Assembly: GCA_017526725.1 (NCBI GenBank)
Contig: JAFXRA010000245.1
Location: forward strand, 1 to 7,440
Source: Candidatus Rifleibacteriota bacterium
GTDB taxonomy: Bacteria; Riflebacteria; Ozemobacteria; Ozemobacterales; Ozemobacteraceae
DNA: 7,440 nt
Reading direction: 5' to 3'
The notes beneath the pieces were generated by a model that worked only from the letters and a program-made list of their open reading frames with translations, had not been told where the DNA came from and ran no database searches. Below are positions 1 to 6,567 of this stretch, in pieces. The stretch's first letter is position 1, and each line of letters opens with the position of its first letter. Made by a program: the position numbers and the translations under genes.

Positions 1-2027
1 ATATTCAGACTGATGATAGAGAACTAGGAAACTATGGCGGTGAAGTAATCATCGACAGCGAAAAGTTAGAAATTAAAAATGGTGAATTCGATAGACTTGG
101 TATTAAACTCAGTGGTGATTTGATGTGGGGTGCAAGGCAGCCATATAATTTCAAGCTTGATTTGGATAATGTTGATTTTTCTTTTATCCCTCAGTCTCAT
201 GATATGACCATATTTGAAAATGGTTCAATTCTTGTAAACGGGAACTGTGTTGTTCAAGGTGATTTAGCTTCATTAACACCTGATTTAGTTGATGTAAAAC
301 TTGATAATATTCAGATTAAGAAAGATGATGAAGTCATTGTTACCAATAAACCAATTCTTGTTAAATATCAGAATGAAAATCTGGAAATACGCTCCTTTGA
401 ACTTAAATACAAACTTGGTATTTTATCTGTTGAAGGCTTGATATCTGCTGCTAAGGATATAGGTATTATTATTAAAGGTGAAAACTTTTCTGCTAAAGCT
501 CTTGGGCATCTATTTGGTTTAAAAGACATTAATTTTGACGGCGACCTTTCCTTGAATGGACGGGTGTACGGAACAACAGATAATATAAAGTATAGTTCAC
601 AAGCAGAAATTAATAAATTAACAGTAGAAGGCAAAGAAATACCCCTTGTTCAAGCTAAAATCGAGGGAGACAGTAAGTTATTAAAAATAGAAGAAACCTT
701 TGTTAAATTGAAAAATAATTCTTTTGATTTAAAAGGGAATATTGCTTTAGATAATTTTGTGCCAAATCGTCTTGATGTAAAACTTTCGATACCTAACGGC
801 CCTATAAGTGATTTAAGTGAATATCTACCAAAAGTAATAAAGGAAGCTGATGGCTCAATAAATGGTGAACTTAATATAACTGGAAATCCTTCCAATCCTG
901 AAATTACTGGTGATTTGCATCTGAATGGCAAAAAGATACAGCTTACTAGTATGAAAAAGCCTTTTACAAATGTAGAATTTGATATGACCACCGATGATAT
1001 GATTACTACAGTGAATACTTTGAAGGCTTCGATGGGAAAAGGTTTAATAGAAGGATACGGTAAAGTTGATTTTAAAAATGCATTAGGTGCTCTTGATGTA
1101 CATTTAAGAACTGAAAAGCTTGATTTGCCATTTATGTCATTGGAAATATTCAACGCTAGCGCCGCTGTCGATTTGACTGGCGATATCTATAATCCTGTTT
1201 TTTTCAGTAATATTTATATTCCAAGAGGAAGACTAGGCTTAAATATGAATCTTATTCCAGAGTCTTCCGATTCAAAACCTATTTTCAATTCTTTAAAATA
1301 TAGAGTAAATGTTGAAATTCCTCGTAATTTCTGGGTTAAAAATGCGTTTTTGAATGCTGAAATGAAAGGGAAGTGCTCTGTTAACGGTGATTTGGAAAAC
1401 TTTAAAATTGAAGGCGGCATTAGCACTATCCAGGGAAAGATATTTTTTAAACAGCGACAGTTTAAAATACAAAATGGCGAAATAAGATTTGGCGGTGTGG
1501 ATAATTCATTAGACCCATATATTTATGTAAAATCAGAAGGTCAGGTTCAAAGTACTAAAATTTATATGACTTTAACCGGTAATATTTCTAACTTCAAACC
1601 TCAGGTTTATTCGACTCCGCCTATGTCAGAAGGCGATATTATTGCTATGCTTACTTTGGGCAGAGATTTGAATGCTGTTTCAAACAGCAATACAAAAGAT
1701 TTATTTGAAGATGAAGTATTAGAAGGTTTGAAGAATTCGTATATTTCATCACTTATAGGCAATCAGATATCTTCTGCTTTGAATTTAGACGAACTCTATC
1801 TGACTTCTGCTTTTGATAAGAAAACAGGAAAGACACAATCTTATGTCAGAATAGGCAAATATTTGAGCGATAAAATTTTTATGGCCTATGAAGGAAATAT
1901 GTCTGACGATAAAGATGAAAGTTATATCTTTGAATATAGACTGCCAAAAGGCTTTATTTTCTCAATTGAATTCGAGCAGCCAGAAAACAATCAAAATTAT
2001 GGAATCCGATACGATTGGAAATTTTAG
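1..2027 (+). CDS. tamB: TamB-like translocation/assembly module protein (DUF490 family), C-terminal part, 5' truncated
   Basis: The frame is open from the window edge (first full codon at 3) to a TAG at 2025-2027, giving about 674 residues; the true start is upstream. The visible protein is a long run of alternating short beta strands with repeated 'G.l...G' turns, as in the beta-helical body of TamB/AsmA-type proteins, which span the periplasm and help deliver lipids or proteins to the outer membrane. The family's C-terminal signature is clear: 'GEIRFGG' followed by 'DPYIYV' near 1472-1530, then a 'YSTPPMSEGDIIAMLTLGR' stretch ending near 1664. The last 60 or so residues are amphipathic strands ('IGKYLSDKIF', 'YGIRYDWKF') ending in Phe, like an outer-membrane beta signal. 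An internal TTG/ATG near 120 is not a start, because the coding frame continues upstream. TamB normally has an N-terminal membrane anchor and often lies beside a BamA/TamA gene; both would be outside the window. The family call is firm. The exact orthology (TamB versus another AsmA-like relative) is less so. Confidence 0.88.
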   Translation, partial: IQTDDRELGNYGGEVIIDSEKLEIKNGEFDRLGIKLSGDLMWGARQPYNFKLDLDNVDFSFIPQSHDMTIFENGSILVNGNCVVQGDLASLTPDLVDVKLDNIQIKKDDEVIVTNKPILVKYQNENLEIRSFELKYKLGILSVEGLISAAKDIGIIIKGENFSAKALGHLFGLKDINFDGDLSLNGRVYGTTDNIKYSSQAEINKLTVEGKEIPLVQAKIEGDSKLLKIEETFVKLKNNSFDLKGNIALDNFVPNRLDVKLSIPNGPISDLSEYLPKVIKEADGSINGELNITGNPSNPEITGDLHLNGKKIQLTSMKKPFTNVEFDMTTDDMITTVNTLKASMGKGLIEGYGKVDFKNALGALDVHLRTEKLDLPFMSLEIFNASAAVDLTGDIYNPVFFSNIYIPRGRLGLNMNLIPESSDSKPIFNSLKYRVNVEIPRNFWVKNAFLNAEMKGKCSVNGDLENFKIEGGISTIQGKIFFKQRQFKIQNGEIRFGGVDNSLDPYIYVKSEGQVQSTKIYMTLTGNISNFKPQVYSTPPMSEGDIIAMLTLGRDLNAVSNSNTKDLFEDEVLEGLKNSYISSLIGNQISSALNLDELYLTSAFDKKTGKTQSYVRIGKYLSDKIFMAYEGNMSDDKDESYIFEYRLPKGFIFSIEFEQPENNQNYGIRYDWKF

Positions 2028-2050
2028 GATTTCTTTCCTTTTTAGTAAAG

Positions 2051-2076
2051 TTGTGATAAATTAATAGACCTATAAT
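2051..2076 (+). promoter_or_regulatory. Candidate sigma70-type promoter for the lon transcription unit
   Basis: A perfect TATAAT -10 box lies at 2071-2076 in the only sizeable gap of the window. The best -35 match is TTGTGA at 2051-2056 (4 of 6 to TTGACA), but the 14-nt spacer is shorter than the usual 16-18 nt, so the -35 assignment is weak. There is no TG extension before the -10. Transcription would start near 2083, giving a leader of about 45 nt before lon. No CIRCE (HrcA), sigma32-like promoter or complete CtsR operator is visible, so there is no sequence sign of the heat-shock control often seen for lon. Confidence 0.5.
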
Positions 2077-2112
2077 TGTCAAAAATAGGGTTAGGAAGCT
2101 TAGACTTTCAAA

Positions 2113-2118
2113 AAGGAG
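2113..2118 (+). promoter_or_regulatory. Strong ribosome binding site of lon
   Basis: AAGGAG lies 9 nt before the ATG at 2128 and is near-complementary to the 3' end of 16S rRNA. It settles the lon start. It also rules out the ATG at 2121, which is in a different frame and only 2 nt after the site. Confidence 0.85.
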
Positions 2119-2127
2119 ATATGTACA

Positions 2128-4683
2128 ATGGCTGCAGAAGATAATAATAAAACTCCTGCCAAAGCTGACGACAATGTTAATGTTCCAGTTACGAAAATAA
2201 CTGAGACTTATCCGGTTTTGCCTCTTAGAGATATAGTAGTTTTCCCTTATATGGTTGTTCCTCTTTTTGTAGGACGTAAAAAATCTGTTAGAGCAATAGA
2301 AGAAGCTATGCTCAAAAATAGAAAAATTGTTGTTTGTGCTCAAAAGAACGCAAAAACAGATGATCCCAAAAAGGATGAACTTTTTACTACTGCTACTGTT
2401 GCTGAAATTCTTCAACTTTTGAAAATGCCTGACGGTATTTTAAAAATACTTGTTGAAGGCACAAAAAGAATTAATATAACTAATTTTACAAAAGAAGATG
2501 ACTTTTTCGAAGTTGAAGGTGAAGTTATTGAAATAGAAGATAAAAAATCTATTCAGCTTCAGGCTTTGATGCGAAATGTTGTTGCTTTATTCGAACAGTA
2601 TGTAAAACTTAACAAAAAGATTCCTCTTGAAATAATCATGGTTGCTACCAATGTAGAGGAACCTGGCCGTTTGGCTGATATTATTACTGCTCATCTCAAT
2701 ATTAAGTTAGAAGAAAAACAGGATGCCTTAGAAACATTTGATCCTTCAGAAAGACTAGATAAAATAGCTTCTATTCTTAATCGCGAATTAGAAATAATGA
2801 TGGTAGAAAAGAAGATTCGCGGACAGGTTCGTAAGCAGATGGAACAGATTCAGAAGGAATATTACCTTCGTGAACAGATGAAGGCCATCCAAAAAGAACT
2901 TGGTGATGACGAAAATCGTATAGAAGAAACCGAAGAACTCAAAGAAGCAATTATTAAAGCAGGTATGACTGATGATGCCAGAGAAAAGGCTCAGAAAGAA
3001 CTTGCAAAGTTAATGCGCACACCTTCTCAATCTCCTGAAGCCCAGGTTTCTCGCAACTATTTAGATGCTCTTTTGGCTTTACCCTGGTCAAAAGAAACTA
3101 AAGACAGAATTGATTTGAAGAAGTGTCAGGCTATGCTTGATGATGACCATTACGGCTTAGAAAAAGTTAAAGAAAGAATTCTTGAATATCTTGCTGTATG
3201 CCATCTCAAAAAATCTATAAAAGGCCCTATTCTTTGTTTGATTGGCCCTCCAGGCGTTGGTAAAACATCTCTTGGCCGTTCAATAGCAAAGGCTTTAAAT
3301 AGAAAGTTTGCCAGAATTTCTTTGGGTGGAGTTCGTGATGAAGCTGAAATTCGTGGTCATAGAAGAACTTACATAGGTGCTATGCCCGGCAGAATTATTC
3401 AGGCTTTGCAGGATGCAGGCTCTAAGAATCCGGTAATATTATTGGATGAAATAGATAAACTTGGAGCTGACTATAAAGGTGACCCAAGTTCAGCTCTGCT
3501 TGAAGCATTAGACCCTGAACAGAACGTCAATTTCTCTGACCATTATATTTCTACTCCTTTCGATTTGTCTAAGGTGCTGTTCCTCACAACAGCCAATGTA
3601 CCGCATACCATACCCGGTCCATTGAGAGACCGTCTTGAAATCGTTTATCTATCTGGCTATACGGAAGAAGAAAAGCTAAATATAGCTATGAAGTATCTTG
3701 TTCCCAAACAGCTTGAAGCTAATGGGATAGCAAAAGAAAATATAAAGATAGATGAATCAGCTATCATTGAAATTATCAGGAAACATACCAGAGAAGCTGG
3801 TGTACGTAACCTTGACCGTGAATTGGCTTCTGTTTGCAGAAAGATAGCTAAAGATGTTGTTATGGGAATGATTAATCCTAAGGAAAAGAAAGTAAAAGGC
3901 AAAGCAGCAAAATCTGCTAAGACTGCTAAGAAGTCTAAAAAAGCAGAAAAGCCAGGTCTTGTTGTTTCCGCAAAAGATATTGAACGCTATCTTGGTATTC
4001 CAAAATTCCATCTTGATAAAGTTGAAAATCACGATGAAATTGGATTGGTTAACGGTTTGGCCTGGACTGAAGTAGGCGGCACAACATTGCCTATTGAAGC
4101 TGTTGTTATGCCTGGTCGCGGTAAAGTAATTCTTACCGGTTCTTTGGGTGATGTAATGAAAGAATCTGCTCAGGCAGCGATTTCTTATTTAAGAAGTCAC
4201 GCAAAACAGGTTCATATGAGACCTATTGATTACGATACCATAGACTTACATCTCCATTTCCCTGAAGGCGCTGTTCCAAAAGACGGTCCTTCTGCTGGTA
4301 TTGCAATTACAACAGCTATATATTCTGCTTTGAATGAAGTTCCTGTAAGAAGCGATTTCGCAATGACCGGTGAAATCACTTTAAGAGGCAAGGTATTACC
4401 TGTTGGCGGAATTAAAGAAAAACTTTTAGCTGCTCATAGACAGGGAATCAACAATATTATTCTTTCTGCTGATAACGAAAAAGAACTTGAAGAATTACCG
4501 GAACAGGTTCGTAAAGTAATGAAAATAACGCAGATTGAATATGCTGATGAAGCTTTAAAGTTGGCTTTAAACGGGAAACCAAAAACAACGCTTCTTTCCT
4601 TTAAAAAGCCTAAGACAAACAGCTTAAGAACAGAAGCCAGTTTTGATTCTAAGAATAAAAGCAGTAAGGCGAAAAAGAAATGA
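2128..4683 (+). CDS. lon: ATP-dependent Lon protease (LonA type), with extra charged segments
   Basis: Cytoplasmic ATP-driven serine protease (MEROPS family S16) that degrades misfolded and regulatory proteins. Order along the 851 residues: a 28-residue polar N-terminus; the Lon N-terminal substrate-binding domain beginning at 'PVLPLRD' (29-35); a coiled-coil stretch rich in Glu, Lys and Gln (about 225-260); then the AAA+ module with Walker A GPPGVGKT (373-380), Walker B VILLDEID (D440, E441), sensor-1 Asn490, arginines in 'LRDRLE' (499-504) and sensor-2 Arg560 in 'GVRNLDRE'. The protease domain carries catalytic Ser722 in 'KDGPSAG' and Lys765 in 'GGIKEK', so the enzyme looks fully active. 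Compared with E. coli Lon (784 aa; Walker K362, S679, K722), Walker A is shifted by 17 and the catalytic dyad by 43. That places about 26 extra residues in a Lys/Ala-rich linker (585-608). The C-terminal tail after residue 816 is about 24 residues longer and very basic. The start is fixed by a strong RBS. The stop overlaps engB. Confidence 0.98.
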   Translation: MAAEDNNKTPAKADDNVNVPVTKITETYPVLPLRDIVVFPYMVVPLFVGRKKSVRAIEEAMLKNRKIVVCAQKNAKTDDPKKDELFTTATVAEILQLLKMPDGILKILVEGTKRINITNFTKEDDFFEVEGEVIEIEDKKSIQLQALMRNVVALFEQYVKLNKKIPLEIIMVATNVEEPGRLADIITAHLNIKLEEKQDALETFDPSERLDKIASILNRELEIMMVEKKIRGQVRKQMEQIQKEYYLREQMKAIQKELGDDENRIEETEELKEAIIKAGMTDDAREKAQKELAKLMRTPSQSPEAQVSRNYLDALLALPWSKETKDRIDLKKCQAMLDDDHYGLEKVKERILEYLAVCHLKKSIKGPILCLIGPPGVGKTSLGRSIAKALNRKFARISLGGVRDEAEIRGHRRTYIGAMPGRIIQALQDAGSKNPVILLDEIDKLGADYKGDPSSALLEALDPEQNVNFSDHYISTPFDLSKVLFLTTANVPHTIPGPLRDRLEIVYLSGYTEEEKLNIAMKYLVPKQLEANGIAKENIKIDESAIIEIIRKHTREAGVRNLDRELASVCRKIAKDVVMGMINPKEKKVKGKAAKSAKTAKKSKKAEKPGLVVSAKDIERYLGIPKFHLDKVENHDEIGLVNGLAWTEVGGTTLPIEAVVMPGRGKVILTGSLGDVMKESAQAAISYLRSHAKQVHMRPIDYDTIDLHLHFPEGAVPKDGPSAGIAITTAIYSALNEVPVRSDFAMTGEITLRGKVLPVGGIKEKLLAAHRQGINNIILSADNEKELEELPEQVRKVMKITQIEYADEALKLALNGKPKTTLLSFKKPKTNSLRTEASFDSKNKSSKAKKK

Positions 4684-5561
4684 ATATAACAAGTAGAATT
4701 ACTTCCGCTGTTTTTAGCGCTTGTATAACTAACAAAGATGATTTGCCAAAAGATGATTTGCCAATTATTGCATTAGTTGGAAGAAGTAATGTAGGTAAAT
4801 CTTCTTTGATAAATAGTCTTACTGGTCGTAAAGAATTAGCAAGAACCAGTTCTATGCCTGGTAAGACATTGACTATGAATTTTTACTGCATCAATGATGC
4901 ATTTTATTTGGTCGACTTGCCCGGCTATGGCTTTGCAAAGGCTTCTAAGGCCACTAGAAATAAGATTCAGGCTATGATGGATGATTTCTTCAATTATTGT
5001 TCTAACCTTAAAGGTGTGGTTCAGATTGTAGATATTCGTCATAAACCTTCGCCCTTAGATATTCAGATGCATAACTGGCTTAAAGAACAACGTCTTAACG
5101 GTTTCGTAGTTTTGACAAAGTCAGATAAGCTTAGCAATCAGCAAAGTATTAAAATGCGTTCTCAAATCCTCAAAGAAATTAGAGGAACCTACACAATGGT
5201 TTATTCTTCTAAAACTTTGGTAGGTAGAGACGAATTTTTAGATGCTATTGAAAAGATTATTGCTGGTTTTGAGTTCAAGGTTGTAGAGTCTAAAAAGCCT
5301 GATAGCAATGATGAAGAAGAGGATTCTTCTAATAAACAGCCTGTACAGCAGAAAACAGTAAGACCAAAGATGAATGCTGAAGCTCAAAATAGAGCAAAAA
5401 CAGAAAAGCAGGAACAACAATCTAATGGTTTTATTCGTAGAGCCAGAGGTTATAAGGATCGCTCTAACCGTCGGGATTTTCAGGATAAAGAAAAGTCTAG
5501 CGGTGTAAGACGAGGGAAAAGATTGCCTAGAACTGAAGGCAATGGTTTTAGAAAAGAATAA
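4680..5561 (+). CDS. engB: Ribosome biogenesis GTPase EngB (YsxC/YihA) with long charged C-terminal extension
   Basis: TrmE-Era-EngA-EngB family GTPase. The family acts late in 50S subunit assembly and is essential in several bacteria. The G motifs are intact: G1 GRSNVGKSS (34-42), a conserved switch-I-side Thr in 'PGKT' (60-63), G3 DLPGYGFA (79-86), G4 TKSD (146-149) and G5 SSKT (176-179). The core ends near residue 200, where most EngB proteins (about 195-210 aa) stop. This one continues for about 93 residues: a short acidic run DEEED (211-215), a Gln/Lys-rich stretch, and an Arg/Lys-rich end with RRARG (253-257), NRRD and VRRGKR. The tail is probably disordered and could add RNA contact (inference). 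Its ATG overlaps the lon stop as ATGA, with a weak AAGG at 4666-4669 inside lon, so translational coupling is likely. Just before G1, residues 19-28 are a doubled KDDLP encoded by an exact 15-bp duplication. Confidence 0.96.
   Translation: MNITSRITSAVFSACITNKDDLPKDDLPIIALVGRSNVGKSSLINSLTGRKELARTSSMPGKTLTMNFYCINDAFYLVDLPGYGFAKASKATRNKIQAMMDDFFNYCSNLKGVVQIVDIRHKPSPLDIQMHNWLKEQRLNGFVVLTKSDKLSNQQSIKMRSQILKEIRGTYTMVYSSKTLVGRDEFLDAIEKIIAGFEFKVVESKKPDSNDEEEDSSNKQPVQQKTVRPKMNAEAQNRAKTEKQEQQSNGFIRRARGYKDRSNRRDFQDKEKSSGVRRGKRLPRTEGNGFRKE
4734..4763 (+). repeat. Exact 15-bp tandem duplication inside engB
   Basis: The unit AAAGATGATTTGCCA occurs twice back to back (4734-4748 and 4749-4763), identical at every base including synonymous positions. 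It is in frame and encodes KDDLP-KDDLP (residues 19-28), six residues before the P-loop. It looks like a recent slippage or duplication event that keeps the frame. Confidence 0.95.
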
Positions 5562-5564
5562 AGA

Positions 5565-5570
5565 TAGGAA
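5565..5570 (+). promoter_or_regulatory. Ribosome binding site deciding the start of the exported TPR-like protein
   Basis: TAGGAA lies 7 nt before the ATG at 5578, just after the engB stop. An in-frame ATG at 5542 has only an AAGG 2 nt away, overlaps engB, and would put 12 charged residues ahead of a normal signal peptide. The 5578 start is therefore preferred. Confidence 0.7.
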
Positions 5571-5577
5571 TGTAACT

Positions 5578-6567
5578 ATGAAAAGCTTAAATTTTAAAAA
5601 GTCAGCAATTTTATTAGGAGTTCTTTCATCTGCACTTCTTCTAACCGCAGATGCCAATGCTTATGAAAGATATACCTGGTCTGAGTTAGTTACTGGAGCT
5701 AGAAATGGTTCTGCTGCTTCTGAAGATAAACTCTCTGCTGTTTGTGAATGGTGCGGTTTGAAACGCATTGTTAAGTCTCAAATAACAGATACTGCTAAAA
5801 TGAAGAAAGCTCTTTCTATTCTTCATAATAAAAAGAAGTATTCTAACGATGACATTTTTAAGGCTGTAATGGATTTGCGTTATACTTATAAATACAGCTT
5901 TAAAGATACTAAAAAGGCTGATGAAGTTCTTTCTCATCTTGATTCTATTCCTCAATTGAAAGATAAGGTTGCTTTAGAAAGATTATTGTCTTCTATGACC
6001 GAAAAGAGCATCCTTGAAGATTCTTTTTATACAAAACTTTACAACCTTCGAACAAAACAATCTATTTTCCCTTATGATAATGGATATATGCCTGTAATCA
6101 CCAGTAATATGGTATCTTTCATTCTTTCAATAAAAGAAATGATTGATGGTAAAGGTAAATTAACTGAAACTTTAAATGTTAAATCTTGGAAAGATATACC
6201 TTCTGATATTCTCTACTTGATTGCTACAGACAAACGTGAAAATGCATATAAGTCTTTTCTTAGTAAAAAGTCTGAATTAGAACCTCAGTGCTGCAAATTG
6301 ATTGAAGACTTCTTATATCCATTGTACATGCCTGTTAAACCTGCTAACAGAAAATTCCTGGCAGGCATTTATTGTGTTGAACAATTTCCGAATCTTGGAA
6401 TAGACCTCATTAACGAATCATTAACTTCTGAACCGAGAATGCTTAAACCAGAACATGCTTTGGCTTGTTTAACAGATGTATATGTCAGACATAATGCATA
6501 TAATGAAGCTCAAAAGGTTTTGAAGCTATTATCTGAATACTATCCTAATTCCGTTTGGTTGAAATGA
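5578..6567 (+). CDS. Exported helical protein with TPR-like C-terminus and six cysteines, function unknown
   Basis: Not recognised as a named family. The 329 residues start with a classical Sec signal peptide: basic N-terminus (MKSLNFKK), hydrophobic core (about 10-23) and an ANA cleavage site giving a mature protein from Tyr29. The mature part looks mainly alpha-helical and basic, with many Lys and Leu. The last 40 residues, starting at 'EHALACLTDVYVRHNAY', fit a TPR/Sel1-like helical hairpin, with the small and aromatic residues of the pattern and a closing Pro. Six cysteines remain after cleavage: a CEWC pair at 56/59 close to the mature N-terminus, adjacent 238/239, 266 and 297. The even number outside the cytoplasm would allow disulfides. 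The CxxC is not set in a recognisable thioredoxin fold. The gene starts 16 nt after engB and overlaps the next gene by ATGA, so it is probably co-transcribed and coupled. A periplasmic scaffold or adaptor role is a guess from the TPR-like helices. Confidence 0.8.
   Translation: MKSLNFKKSAILLGVLSSALLLTADANAYERYTWSELVTGARNGSAASEDKLSAVCEWCGLKRIVKSQITDTAKMKKALSILHNKKKYSNDDIFKAVMDLRYTYKYSFKDTKKADEVLSHLDSIPQLKDKVALERLLSSMTEKSILEDSFYTKLYNLRTKQSIFPYDNGYMPVITSNMVSFILSIKEMIDGKGKLTETLNVKSWKDIPSDILYLIATDKRENAYKSFLSKKSELEPQCCKLIEDFLYPLYMPVKPANRKFLAGIYCVEQFPNLGIDLINESLTSEPRMLKPEHALACLTDVYVRHNAYNEAQKVLKLLSEYYPNSVWLK

Noticed and set aside
120..125. TTG/ATG at 120-125 as the start of the tamB-like gene
   Set aside because: The same frame is open to the window edge with TamB-like beta-repeat sequence, and no Shine-Dalgarno sequence precedes it.
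650..1153. Minus-strand open frame of 167 codons opposite the tamB-like gene
   Set aside because: It is a shadow of the real gene, with no known domain and no ribosome binding site; the other minus-strand frames (for example 1954-2415 and 5238-5657) are rejected for the same reasons.
2026..2043. AGGA / TCCT hairpin followed by TTTT right after the tamB-like stop, as a possible terminator
   Set aside because: The stem is only 4 bp with two G-C pairs and a 6-nt loop, too weak to call a terminator.
2077..2094. Possible CtsR-type operator (GTCAAA) upstream of lon
   Set aside because: Only one half-site (GTCAAA at 2078-2083) is present; the second direct half-site is missing.
5542..5577. Longer N-terminus for the exported TPR-like protein, starting at the in-frame ATG at 5542
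   Set aside because: It overlaps engB, has a purine run only 2 nt from the ATG, and would place charged residues before a well-formed signal peptide; the ATG at 5578 has a properly spaced AGGA.
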